Notes under the pieces: generated by a model
What the model saw: only the letters and a program-made list of their open reading frames with translations
Database searches by the model: none
Told to the model about the DNA's origin: nothing
Assembly: GCA_050304135.1 (NCBI GenBank)
Contig: JBNLDC010000021.1
Coordinates: 30,058-94,057 of the forward strand
Reading direction: 5' to 3'
Source of the DNA: JAFGNB01 sp050304135
GTDB taxonomy: Bacteria > Fibrobacterota > Chitinivibrionia > Chitinivibrionales > Chitinispirillaceae
DNA length: 64,000 bases
Translations under genes and position numbers: made by a program
Shown: in pieces, positions 54,851-63,802 of the stretch
Layout of the letters: every line of letters begins with the position of its first letter
Position numbering within the stretch: the first letter of the stretch is position 1

Positions 54851-55837
54851 ATGAACAAGTTTTTCGCATTCACCGTTGGAGTTCTGCTGTTTTCGATTAT
54901 GCCGTTATCCGCCAAGGATTACAATGGTGCGGAAATGTACTCTACGGAAAAAATTAAATATGGTCGGTTCGACATGCGGATGCGATCCATTCATGGAAGC
55001 GGTGTCGTTTCGGCATTTTTCACTTATTATGATGATTCATACCTTGGAAGTCCGGAACCCTGGGAAGAAATCGATATTGAAATTCTCGGAAAAGCAACCG
55101 ATGAGTTCCAGTCGAATATCATTACCGGTTCCGCTTCGAGTAAAAAAACATCTGAAAAACTGCATCATTTCAGCGACCTGTCAGCGGCGTACCACACCTA
55201 TTCCATCGAATGGGCGCCTGATTACATCGCCTGGTTCTTTGATGGCCAGGAGGTCCGTCGAACCACCGATCAGCAGGTAACCGACTGTCAGATCAAGGAT
55301 ATGTCCTACCGTTTCAATGCCTGGGTTTCCGACGTCCCGTCATGGGCGGGGGCTTTCGATCCGTCCATCCTCCCGGTGTACATGTACATCAACTGGATCA
55401 GTTACTCAAGCTACACACCCGGAGCAGGTGAGGGTGGATCTGATTTTACCCCTGAATGGAAAGACGACTTCAATTCGTTCAATGGATCACGATGGGCCAA
55501 GGGTGACTGGACGTTCGATGGCAATATGGTCGATTTTTCGCCGAACAACATAATCGTGAAAGACGGGTATTGCATTATCGGAATCACCCGGGCGGGACAG
55601 ACCGGATTCAGCGGTACCGTGCCGGCAGATGATGCAACCGAGGTTATTGGTGGCAACCGTGAATCACGGTTGACGATTGCTCCGGGTAGTGGTGCTGTTC
55701 ATACGCCGAATTTTGTATCCCTCAACGGAAGGTCTCTTCCCGGTATATCGAGATTCAATTCCGGTAAAGTTAGCCCCGGAATCTGGATTTCCAGAATAAA
55801 TGATCAAACCCGTATGACCGTTTCAACCGGCAGATAA
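54851..55837 (+). CDS. Circularly permuted GH16 1,3-1,4-beta-glucanase (lichenase), Fibrobacter type
   Basis: ATG after gaaggag; signal peptide (FFAFTVGVLLFSIMPLSA). The order is that of the F. succinogenes lichenase: mature start KDYNGAEMYSTEKIKYGRFDMRM, catalytic motif EEIDIEILGK (Glu73, Asp75, Glu77), FQSNIITGSA, KKTSEKLHH, PSWAGAFDPSILP, then GEGGSDFTPEW and NGSRWAKGDWTFDGN near the C-terminal end of the fold. Resemblance to the Fibrobacter enzyme is strong in every block I can recall. The tail (FVSLNGRSLPG ... SPGIWISRI) is a reduced sorting-like domain. Expected endo-cleavage of mixed-linkage beta-glucan. Confidence 0.93.
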   Translation: MNKFFAFTVGVLLFSIMPLSAKDYNGAEMYSTEKIKYGRFDMRMRSIHGSGVVSAFFTYYDDSYLGSPEPWEEIDIEILGKATDEFQSNIITGSASSKKTSEKLHHFSDLSAAYHTYSIEWAPDYIAWFFDGQEVRRTTDQQVTDCQIKDMSYRFNAWVSDVPSWAGAFDPSILPVYMYINWISYSSYTPGAGEGGSDFTPEWKDDFNSFNGSRWAKGDWTFDGNMVDFSPNNIIVKDGYCIIGITRAGQTGFSGTVPADDATEVIGGNRESRLTIAPGSGAVHTPNFVSLNGRSLPGISRFNSGKVSPGIWISRINDQTRMTVSTGR

Positions 55838-56043
55838 ATGGTAACGGTCGTGGTATAATCTGCAGAGATATTTTCTGCAGACTGGTTACAACGTAAAGCG
55901 GCGTCGAGAGCGCGCGGGACATTCCCCCCTCCTCGACGTCGCTTAATTTTTTTTCCCCTCTCGTTCGCTTCACCCCCGATCCCCCTCTCCACGATTGGCT
56001 ATCCCTTACCCACACGTCTGTTGCCCGTTAAAAGCCAGGAAAA

Positions 56044-56137
56044 CATGCCGGTCCTATGGACCTTGAACAGGTTGTTTATAGTGGTTACTATAGACATGCC
56101 GCACCTACGGTGCTCATGAGGTCCGTAGGACCGGTAT
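56044..56137. repeat. Nested inverted repeats in a 721-bp gene-free stretch
   Basis: Outer arms ATGCCGGTCCTATGGACCT (56044) and AGGTCCGTAGGACCGGTAT (56119) match at 17 of 19 positions. Inside are two smaller hairpins: TATAGT-GGTT-ACTATA (56077-56092) and GCACC-TAC-GGTGC (56101-56113). No gene is seen between 55838 and 56558; the rest is unremarkable. Confidence 0.5.
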
Positions 56138-56558
56138 GTGTATAGCAACAGTTACCATCGTACCTTTTCCGGAGTTCCATAGGAGTGGCATGTTTCTGTA
56201 ATGCTGATAATCAACAGAGTGCTCAGACAGGATGATGTGGGTAATGGATAGACGAGTGGAGAGGTGGGTACAAATGAAGCCGTTACACGGCTAAGGCGGC
56301 ACAAGGTGTAGTGAAAACCATAATTTCGTATCCTGCCGAAGCAGCAGTAATCACCTTACTCCCATTCTTCAGAAAGCAGTAAAAAATCAGCGCTGACTGC
56401 TGAAAAAATATCAACGGAAAAGGTGAATAGCCTGCAAGAACCGGTTGTTTTTGGGTATATTTTCTTCATACGACTGATTTTTGACTATCTGGATTTCCGT
56501 TGCCGGGGGACAACAGGAAATGAAAGGTACGGAGCACTGTTCGACGAGGAGGAGTCAG

Positions 56559-58196
56559 ATGAATTTGTATCGATATCTCAAAACGGGATTACTGCCGGTG
56601 CGTGGTATGGTTATGGCGCTGCTGCTGTTTTTTAATACGCCGGAATCGCACGCGGCGGTCTCACAGACACCGCCCATGGGGTGGAACAGTTTTGACATGT
56701 ACAATGGTCTGGTGAATGAGCAGCAGGTGAAGGATGTAGCGGATTACATGGCGGAACATCTGCTTGAGTACGGCTGGGAGTATGTGTGTGTCGATTACCT
56801 CTGGTACAGTACCTCAACTGATTTCTGGAATTACGCGCAGGACGACAACTTCAATCCGGCACTGGTGTACGACGAAAACGGAAGAGTCCAGCCGGACCCG
56901 GATAAATTTCCATCATCAGAGGGGGGAAAGGGACTGAAACCGCTGGCGGACTATGTTCATGCAAAGGGACTGAAGTTCGGAATACATCTTATGCGGGGTG
57001 TTCCGCGGCAGGCGGTGGCACGCGAGAATCCCACGGTTCTCGGTACCACGTATAAAGTATCGGATATCCATACCAAAACCGACCCCTGCGGTTGGCTTAA
57101 TGTAATGTGGGCGCTCAATATGGATCATCCGGGAGCCCAGGTCTATCTGCACTCGCTGTTCAGCCAGTATGCGGAGTGGGGTGTCGATTACGTCAAGGTT
57201 GACGATATGGTCCAGCCGTGGGCGGTATACGCGCATCCCGAAGAGATCATGGGATACCGCAAGGCGATCGACAGCTGCGGACGTGAGATGGTGTTCAGTA
57301 CTTCTCCCGGTCCCACACCGCTGCCGAATGCAACGTTCGATATCGGCAAGTACGCCAACCAGTGGCGGATTGTGAATGATTTCTGGGACAAGTGGGAATC
57401 CCTCGATGAAGAGTTCGACCGGGCGGAAGCCTGGCACACTTATGCGGGACCCGGGCACTGGCCGGACGGCGACATGATTCCGATCGGCACGCTCTACAGT
57501 GGAAAATCAAAATTCACGACCAACGAGAAGTATACGCTTATGACGCTCTTCGCCATCATGCGCTCACCGCTCATTTGGGGCGGTAAACTCGTCGACAGCA
57601 ATGCCGATGAACTGAAGCTGATGCAGAACCGCGAGGTGCTGGCGGTCAATCAGCACAGTACCGGAAACAAGCCGGTGGTCAGTGGAAAAACACCGGTCTG
57701 GATGGCCGAAGTTCCTGAAAGTCCGATCAGGTACGTCGCGGTATTCAACCGCAACGAGGCATCTGCCGATGTCACGATCAATTTCAGCGATCTTGGAATA
57801 ACCGCACCTGATGATACCCTGAGGGATCTCTGGGAAAAGAAGGATGTCGGCGTGTTCTCCGGAAGTTACAAGGTCACCCTTGCTCCGCATCAGAGTAAAC
57901 TGTACCGGTTGACGCCGCCAGGAGCGACCATGGTACATAAGGCACCAGTCTCAGTTGCCACTATTGCCCGGAAGAACAGGTTTTCGGCCCATATCACGGG
58001 AAACAGATTGTTCGTCGGATCAAAAGTGGACGAGGGGATATTTACCGTTTCGGTATTTCTGCCTGATGGCCGCCGGGTGGCGAATGTGCCGGGGTGTACC
58101 GGTACCGCGTCTGCCGTTGTCGGAGGAAAAGGGGTGTACCTCTTGGTTGTTACGTCACAAAAGGGGACTGAACGGCATCTGATCTCCCACTACTGA
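56559..58196 (+). CDS. Secreted GH27 alpha-galactosidase-like enzyme (first of a tandem pair)
   Basis: ATG after GAGGAGGAG; signal peptide (GMVMALLLFFNTPESHA). GH27 barrel: QTPPMGWNSFDMYN, WEYVCVDYLWY, GLKFGIHLMRGVPRQA, WGVDYVKVDDMV (nucleophile Asp215) and GHWPDGDMIPIG (acid/base Asp305), then the GH27 C-terminal beta-domain and a sorting-like domain (VSVFLPDGRRVANV ... KGVYLLVVTS). GIHLMRGVPRQA differs from the IYS motif of classical alpha-galactosidases and marks a distinct GH27 branch, so substrate preference may differ (for example alpha-galactose versus beta-L-arabinopyranose). Confidence 0.88.
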   Translation: MNLYRYLKTGLLPVRGMVMALLLFFNTPESHAAVSQTPPMGWNSFDMYNGLVNEQQVKDVADYMAEHLLEYGWEYVCVDYLWYSTSTDFWNYAQDDNFNPALVYDENGRVQPDPDKFPSSEGGKGLKPLADYVHAKGLKFGIHLMRGVPRQAVARENPTVLGTTYKVSDIHTKTDPCGWLNVMWALNMDHPGAQVYLHSLFSQYAEWGVDYVKVDDMVQPWAVYAHPEEIMGYRKAIDSCGREMVFSTSPGPTPLPNATFDIGKYANQWRIVNDFWDKWESLDEEFDRAEAWHTYAGPGHWPDGDMIPIGTLYSGKSKFTTNEKYTLMTLFAIMRSPLIWGGKLVDSNADELKLMQNREVLAVNQHSTGNKPVVSGKTPVWMAEVPESPIRYVAVFNRNEASADVTINFSDLGITAPDDTLRDLWEKKDVGVFSGSYKVTLAPHQSKLYRLTPPGATMVHKAPVSVATIARKNRFSAHITGNRLFVGSKVDEGIFTVSVFLPDGRRVANVPGCTGTASAVVGGKGVYLLVVTSQKGTERHLISHY

Positions 58197-58303
58197 AATC
58201 CGGAATACTACCGACTATTGACATGCCGGATACCAATTGTGTTTTCGAATAAAAGACATCTGATAATTACCGCTCTACAGGCAATAAAGAAAGAAGGATA
58301 AGG

Positions 58304-60343
58304 ATGGAACCCGTTAAAATGTTGCGAACAGGCGCTGTGGCAGTAGTGTCTGCAGCTGTTGTGTCATTGTTTCTCTGTCCGCAGGAAAGTGCCGCGGTGG
58401 TTGCACAGACACCTCCCATGGGATGGAACAGTTACGATGCACTGAATCACTCGGTAACCGAGGCACAGGTGAAAGCCGCGGCCGACTTCATGGCTGAAAA
58501 CCTCAGGGAGTACGGCTGGGAATATATCTGTATCGACTGGGCATGGTACTATACGGGAAACAGTACCGGCTCTCCGAATCAGGATAACGGTTTCAATCCC
58601 CCGCTGGTGGTTGACGAGTACGGCAGGATGCTTCCGGACCCGGCGAAATTTCCCTCATCCGCCAACGGGAAGGGATTCAAACCGCTGGCGGATTACCTTC
58701 ACGGTAAGGGGCTTAAAATGGGAGTCCACTTGATGCGGGGAATTCCCCGGCAGGCGGTGGCGGCAAATACGCCCATCAAGGGGAGCAGTGCAAAGGCGAA
58801 CGATATCGCCGATAAAGTGAATTTGTGTGCGTGGCTCAACCTGATGTATGGACTCAACATGAGTAATCCCGCTGCACAAACCTACCTGAATTCACTCTTT
58901 GAACTCTATGCGTCGTGGGGAATAGATTTTGTCAAGGTTGATGATCTTATCAATCCGTATGGTGCCCCGGCGTTCCGGGGGTCAGAAATAGAGGGGTACC
59001 GAAAAGCGATTGATGCCTGCGGCCGCGAAATGGTCTTCAGCACTTCACCGGGCGCGACTCCCGTCTCGAATGCGTCGCAGATAAAGCAGTTCGCGAATCA
59101 GTGGCGCATGGCGAACGATCTCTGGGACAACTGGGGCAACCTCAATACAATGTTCGACCTCACCAACTCATGGTATTCCCATGCAGGGCCGGGCCACTGG
59201 CCCGATGCGGACATGATACCGATCGGGCGCCTCAACAAACACGGCCCCACGGGAGCCGAGCGGTGGTCGAATCTCACCGGTGTTGAAAAACATACGATGA
59301 TGACGCTCTGGTGTATCGCCCGCTCACCGCTGATCTGGGGCGGAAATCTGGTCGAAAACCGGGCGGAGGAGCTTGAGCTGATGCAAAACGGCGAAGTGAT
59401 TGCGGTGAATCAGAAAAGCACCAACAGCCGCCCTGTTGTCAACGGCACCACGCCGGTCTGGTGCGCGGATATTCCCGGTACCGGCGATAAATATGTCGCG
59501 CTCTTCAACCGGGGTAACAGTACGGCGAATGTGACGGTGAAATTCAGTGATATCGGAATGACGCAAACGGATACGGTTCGGGTTCGCGATCTCTGGGCAA
59601 AGGCGGACAAGGGAGGGTTTACCGGATCGTACAGCATGTCGGTTCCTTCGCACGGTTCAGGGCTGTTCCGCCTGAGCGGCAAACCGCCGGAACCGCGCTC
59701 CGCTTTCGACACCATCGAAGCGGAATCCTTCACGACCATGTCGGGAGTTTCCAGTGAAAACTGCAGCGACGGCGGAAAAAAGGTCGGTAACGTGGAGCAC
59801 CGTGATTTTACGGAATATGCCATGGTCGATTTCGGTAACGGGGCGGACGGGTTTGAAGCAAGGGTCGCGGCGTTTCGTGATGGAGCAATCGAGATCCGTC
59901 TCGACAGTGCCGACGGGGAACTGGCCGGAACATGTCCGCTCAAGGGAACCGGTGACTGGAATGACTATGTAACCGTCCGTTGTACCGTGAGTGTCGACAG
60001 CGGCGTTCATGATCTCTACTGTATCTTTACCGGTGGTAACGACTATCTTTTTGATGTCAACTGGTTCCGCTTTACTGAGGAACAGGTAGGTGCCGGCCGG
60101 AAGCCGTTCCGCCCGTCGCTGCAGCCGTTTACGACACGGGTTTTCAGGGGAATGCTGACGATCGAACCAAATAACGGATCTCAGCCGTACCGTTTGGCGA
60201 TCCATACTCCGGATGGTCGTCTCGTTGCACAGCAGACCGCCCTTACCGGCAGGGTGACGGTACCGCTTGCCGGCAGAGGGGTCTATATTCTCCGCATTAC
60301 CGGGATCGATGGCGCTGTTGAACGTCGGGTGGTCCGGTACTGA
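58304..60343 (+). CDS. Secreted GH27 alpha-galactosidase-like enzyme with CBM6 (second of a tandem pair)
   Basis: ATG after aaggataagg; signal peptide (AVVSAAVVSLFLCPQESAA). The barrel parallels the upstream gene: QTPPMGWNSYDALN, GLKMGVHLMRGIPRQA, WGIDFVKVDDLI (nucleophile Asp213), GHWPDADMIPIG (acid/base Asp303). Added after the GH27 beta-domain, from about residue 470, is a CBM6 module (IEAESFTTMSGV, EYAMVDFGNGADGFEARVAAF, IEIRLDSADGELAGTC, LFDVNWFRF) very like the one on the GH43 at 51798. A sorting-like domain closes it (LAIHTPDGRLVAQ ... RGVYILRIT). Confidence 0.9.
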   Translation: MEPVKMLRTGAVAVVSAAVVSLFLCPQESAAVVAQTPPMGWNSYDALNHSVTEAQVKAAADFMAENLREYGWEYICIDWAWYYTGNSTGSPNQDNGFNPPLVVDEYGRMLPDPAKFPSSANGKGFKPLADYLHGKGLKMGVHLMRGIPRQAVAANTPIKGSSAKANDIADKVNLCAWLNLMYGLNMSNPAAQTYLNSLFELYASWGIDFVKVDDLINPYGAPAFRGSEIEGYRKAIDACGREMVFSTSPGATPVSNASQIKQFANQWRMANDLWDNWGNLNTMFDLTNSWYSHAGPGHWPDADMIPIGRLNKHGPTGAERWSNLTGVEKHTMMTLWCIARSPLIWGGNLVENRAEELELMQNGEVIAVNQKSTNSRPVVNGTTPVWCADIPGTGDKYVALFNRGNSTANVTVKFSDIGMTQTDTVRVRDLWAKADKGGFTGSYSMSVPSHGSGLFRLSGKPPEPRSAFDTIEAESFTTMSGVSSENCSDGGKKVGNVEHRDFTEYAMVDFGNGADGFEARVAAFRDGAIEIRLDSADGELAGTCPLKGTGDWNDYVTVRCTVSVDSGVHDLYCIFTGGNDYLFDVNWFRFTEEQVGAGRKPFRPSLQPFTTRVFRGMLTIEPNNGSQPYRLAIHTPDGRLVAQQTALTGRVTVPLAGRGVYILRITGIDGAVERRVVRY

Positions 60344-60389
60344 TGCGAGATCAGGAGAGGGGTGTCCGGTAGCACACCGGAGCTTCTCT

Positions 60390-60416
60390 CCCGGAAAATC
60401 GTAACGATTTTCCGGG
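60390..60416 (+). terminator. Strong stem-loop after the GH27 pair
   Basis: CCCGGAAAATCG and CGATTTTCCGGG form a perfect 12-bp stem with a TAA loop 47 bp past the stop. A smaller hairpin (TCCGGT...ACCGGA) precedes it. The T-tract is missing, so this may be a terminator or an extragenic palindrome. Confidence 0.55.
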
Positions 60417-60603
60417 TTCCTGTAAAGGTTTGATGGTAATACGCTCCTTCGTAATGCTTTCTTTGAACAGGTTAGCAACCTGTAGCCGGGGCTGGCAGGA
60501 ATGCATGCCGAAGGTGCGACTCAGGTACATTGGACCGAACTGGTGCAAAAACCCGCAAACGCTCCGCACCCCGGGTCGACCACTCATGACATTCAACCCA
60601 GCC

Positions 60604-60855
60604 AGACATCATCGTTGTTCCAACCGTTTATACAACTACGATTATACCCGACCAGGTTACTATTCCGTTACCTTGCGTGTGCGCGATCGTGAATGTTTGT
60701 TTGGAGAAATTGTAAACGGAAAAAGGCAACTGAATGAATCCGGTGCAATTGTTGTTGAAAAATGAAAATGGCTGAGCGACCAATTTCCATTTGTTCAATT
60801 GGATGAATTCATTGTAATGCCGAATCATGTTCACGGGATACTATGGATTCGTGAC
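60604..60855 (+). pseudogene. Decayed REP-associated tyrosine transposase (Y1/HUH family)
   Basis: One frame shows the N-terminal family pattern (RLYNYDYTRPGYYSVTLRVRD, CLFGEIVNG, LNESGAIVVEK), then a TGA stop at 60763, then the same frame continues with FPFVQLDEFIVMPNHVHGILW, the HUH metal-binding region. The rest of the enzyme, including the catalytic Tyr helix, is missing. So it carries an internal stop and a 3' truncation and cannot be active. A GC-rich hairpin lies just downstream, as expected for elements of this kind. Confidence 0.8.
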
Positions 60856-60867
60856 ATTTTCTGCAGG

Positions 60868-60885
60868 GGCGGGTTGCGACCCGCC
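60868..60885. repeat. REP-like hairpin beside the transposase remnant
   Basis: GGCGGGT-TGCG-ACCCGCC, a perfect 7-bp stem with a 4-base loop, 12 bp after the recognisable transposase remnant. Confidence 0.5.
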
Positions 60886-61111
60886 AAACTCCCTGCCGGG
60901 ATGCCTCGACAAGGCTCGGCACAAGTATGTGGCGGGGCGGTCGGGTAACTGGCCATTCTACGCTGACTGTAAAATTTTCTAGCACCCTAAGAAAAAGAGA
61001 GTAGACCGGCGCGCAAAAGACATATAGGATACTTTTTTAAAATAAGGACAAATAATGGAAAGAAAAGCAATTTCTTATGGAGCTGATAATTACGAAATAA
61101 AAGTTTTAAAA

Positions 61112-62515
61112 TTACCCCACAAGGACCTTGAGCCCATCAGAAAGTTTTGACAATTCCTCGGCATTTGTTTTAACCAGTACTATTTCTTTTGCGGTATCTG
61201 CGACAGCATTGTTTACACCGGATATTGTGGAAGCGACCTCGGAAAGACCAAATGCTGATTCAGCGACATTTTTCGATACTTCTTTGGCACTTGTGCTTAC
61301 CATATTCACATTCCTGGCTATTTCATTTACCGTTACACTCTGCTCTTCTACTGCACAAACGATAGTCTGTGAAATGAGGTTTACTTCTTCTATTACATTT
61401 GAGACACTTTCTATCGCCGTTATTGCCGATTCTGCATTGCTCTGCATCTCTTCAACCTGTTTTTGTATCTCAAGTGTTGCCTGAGCGGTCTGTTTCGCAA
61501 GGGCTTTCACTTCGCTGGCAACCACCGTGAACCCCTTACCAGCATCTCCCGCAGATGCAGCTTCTATAGTTGCATTAAGGGCAAGAAGGTTGGTCTGGTC
61601 AGCAATACCATTTATTACTTCAACTACTTTACCAATAGACTGCGCAGCTGCCCCGAGTTTGTCCATTACATCTTTACTGTTTTTTGCATGGGTATTAGCT
61701 TCAGCTGCAATCTTGAGCTCTTTCTGACAGTTTTGCGCAACTTCGTTGAGTGTGGAGCTCATTTCCTCGATTGCTGCAGTGACACTATTTGCAGAAGATG
61801 ACATTTCTTCTGTAGCAGAAGACAGAGAATTGATGTTTGTGGTTACCTGCTCGGTGGATGATGCGACTGTTGAGGTTTGAGTACTCATTTCTTCGGCATT
61901 AGATGCTATTTGGGTTGCTATGGCAAGGAGTCTTGAAGATGAGTCTGTAACAATTGTGGCCGTTTTTGCTAATTGGCTTGTAGTTTCAATATTAGTTACA
62001 ATTTCGACATGACCAATACGTCTCTTCATATCATCAAGAATCCAGTTGGTATCCACCTGCATATTGATGGTTTTGCCCCCTGGTATGGCCTGATTATAAT
62101 AGGTGCGGGGTTTGTTTCTCCTAAGGCAATCAATGCCGCAATTTTCCGTTCCGCATATATCAGCTTTCCAGTTGGAACAATGTTTACCAATAACACTTCT
62201 CTTGTCAAGATTGTTCTGTGCCAGCAGTTTTTCAGTGACGCTGTTAATGAATTTCCAGTGCATTTTCATGTCTGTGGTTGTAACAGGCTGCTCCAGAGCA
62301 TCCAATGAACCCTCCAGATAGAACATCTGGTATCGAAGTCGAAATATGACATACAACATTATGGAACAAATAAGGAAAAATACCGTAATAAGTACTTCCA
62401 GTTTGACGACTTGTGCATCGACTGAGTGTGAAAAGATTGAATAGCTGTAGATACCCAATGCCAATAATATGACCGCCATCATAGAAACTTTTACAATAAA
62501 TGGGATGTGTTTCAT
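61112..62515 (-). CDS. Methyl-accepting chemotaxis protein with a Cys-rich PAS-like domain
   Basis: The ATG at 62515 has an AAAGGAG ribosome-binding site. Two membrane helices lie close together (about residues 11-29 and 38-60), leaving almost no periplasmic loop. A PAS-like domain (about 72-170) contains four close cysteines (Cys113, 121, 126, 130; HCSNWKADICGTENCGIDC). The signalling region includes the conserved tip GIADQTNLLALNATIEAASAGDAGKGFTVVASEVKALAKQT. Sensing is therefore probably cytoplasmic, perhaps through a bound metal or cofactor. No other chemotaxis gene is nearby. Confidence 0.92.
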   Translation of the reverse strand: MKHIPFIVKVSMMAVILLALGIYSYSIFSHSVDAQVVKLEVLITVFFLICSIMLYVIFRLRYQMFYLEGSLDALEQPVTTTDMKMHWKFINSVTEKLLAQNNLDKRSVIGKHCSNWKADICGTENCGIDCLRRNKPRTYYNQAIPGGKTINMQVDTNWILDDMKRRIGHVEIVTNIETTSQLAKTATIVTDSSSRLLAIATQIASNAEEMSTQTSTVASSTEQVTTNINSLSSATEEMSSSANSVTAAIEEMSSTLNEVAQNCQKELKIAAEANTHAKNSKDVMDKLGAAAQSIGKVVEVINGIADQTNLLALNATIEAASAGDAGKGFTVVASEVKALAKQTAQATLEIQKQVEEMQSNAESAITAIESVSNVIEEVNLISQTIVCAVEEQSVTVNEIARNVNMVSTSAKEVSKNVAESAFGLSEVASTISGVNNAVADTAKEIVLVKTNAEELSKLSDGLKVLVG

Positions 62516-62700
62516 TAATCTGACTCCTTTAGGCACAGTTTCACGAAATAGGGAACATCGCTTTTATACCCGAGGCTTCAGTATTATATCATTAGGTCGG
62601 GGAAATTGACCACAATGTTTTCGGGTATTGATCCTGTATTTGATCAGATAGTAAATTGATTTCAAGGCTACCTGAAAAACATGTAATTCCATCTCTATTC

Positions 62701-63307
62701 GCCGGGTCCCGCCCCGGCAGGCGTCCTACGTTTTCACTACCGTTCATGAAGCGTGCGGAATTCGGTACTTCGTACCGTTTCTATCATACCGCTTTCCTCG
62801 GCGGAGGAATATCTATAAACCAAGGTCACTGCCGTTCCCCTCAGGGTTATCTGGATGAATAAATTAATCTGTTAGATAATCATTTTCTGCCACTTTAGTG
62901 GCACACACATATACCTTAATTTGATTTTGAATGCAGGTAGAAACGAAGAAATGGAGTTTCTCTTCCTGCCCCCTTTACAAGCAGCCCCGATAGCGGAGGA
63001 TCAGGGCGAACGTGGAGTCACTACGTTTTATAAGCGTGCGGAGTCCAGTGCTCTGCACTGTTTACATTGTACCGCTTTCGCTGCAGAACCCCCTCTGGTC
63101 GGGGTTTCTCACTGCCGTTTCGTAAACGTAAGGAGTCTGGTGCTGGGCACCGTTTCTACTGTAACGCTTTGAGGCGGCGACCCACCCAATAACAGAAATG
63201 AATAAATGCAGATCTATAAATTCCTTGACCTTTGTTTAACTGATTACAAAGCTATTTGAAAACCACATATATTGTTTTCTATTTGCCGGGTCCCGCCCCG
63301 GCAGGCG
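62701..63307. repeat. Two copies of a GCCGGG...CCCGGC hairpin bounding a repeat-rich stretch
   Basis: The same 23 bases (GCCGGGTCCCGCCCCGGC plus AGGCG) occur at 62701-62723 and 63285-63307, each able to form a 6-bp stem with a 6-base loop and each preceded by similar sequence (ACCTGAAAAACA... / ATTTGAAAACCACA...). This suggests an old duplication. No gene is evident from 62537 to 63771. Confidence 0.6.
62734..63170. repeat. Three related ~62-bp units with a conserved, covarying hairpin
   Basis: Units start at 62734, 63018 and 63109, each beginning TCACT(A/G)C and ending near a (C/A)CGCTTT block. In the same place each has a 6-bp stem with a 3-base loop: CGGTAC-TTC-GTACCG, CAGTGC-TCT-GCACTG, TGGTGC-TGG-GCACCG. 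The bases change while pairing is kept. A second small hairpin (CGTTT...AAACG type) precedes it. Confidence 0.6.
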
Positions 63308-63732
63308 GCATACTTTGTCAATCGCCACAAAGTATGCAAAATGCTTTTTCAGCACCGCGCTAACCGCAGTCGCCCCTTGGGACCGGTAAAGTTGTCATGT
63401 ACGGGTAGCGGTATGGATCAATGAAACGCTTTCTGCTACAACAATCGGTCTGGCGTGCGGCGCTATCGCGGCCAAAAGGCAGGCTTCTGTGCGACGTCAC
63501 TTCGTTCCATCGGATTATTTGGAAAGAAGCCAGGAAATGAAATCGACAATTAGGTACCTGAGAGCTACTTATCGGTAATTTATAATCAACCCCCTTCGGG
63601 GGAGACGATAGCGTGATATTAGTGGGGGCGTCCTGATCGATGGTGCAGCGCTATCGCGTCGGAAGGGTCACGTCGGTTGTACAACCGACGCCTGCACTGA
63701 TCCCGTCAAGCGGGATCGAAGTGGGTGAGGTC

Positions 63733-63771
63733 AAAAAAAGAAAGGGATGAAACCTTCTCATCCCTTTCTTC
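63733..63771 (-). terminator. Intrinsic terminator of the minus-strand gene at the right edge
   Basis: A perfect 13-bp stem (AAGAAAGGGATGA / TCATCCCTTTCTT) with a 7-base loop and an A-run on its left side, which is a U-tract in the minus-strand transcript. It begins 32 bp past the stop codon of the partial gene. Confidence 0.9.
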
Positions 63772-63802
63772 CGAAGATGCACCTTACGGTGCACTACCCT
63801 CA

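Noticed and set aside
62537..63732. Possible CRISPR array or small genes in the repeat-rich stretch
   Set aside because: Repeats are imperfect, unevenly spaced (284 and 91 bp) and not separated by uniform spacers; short open frames lack start signals and family motifs.
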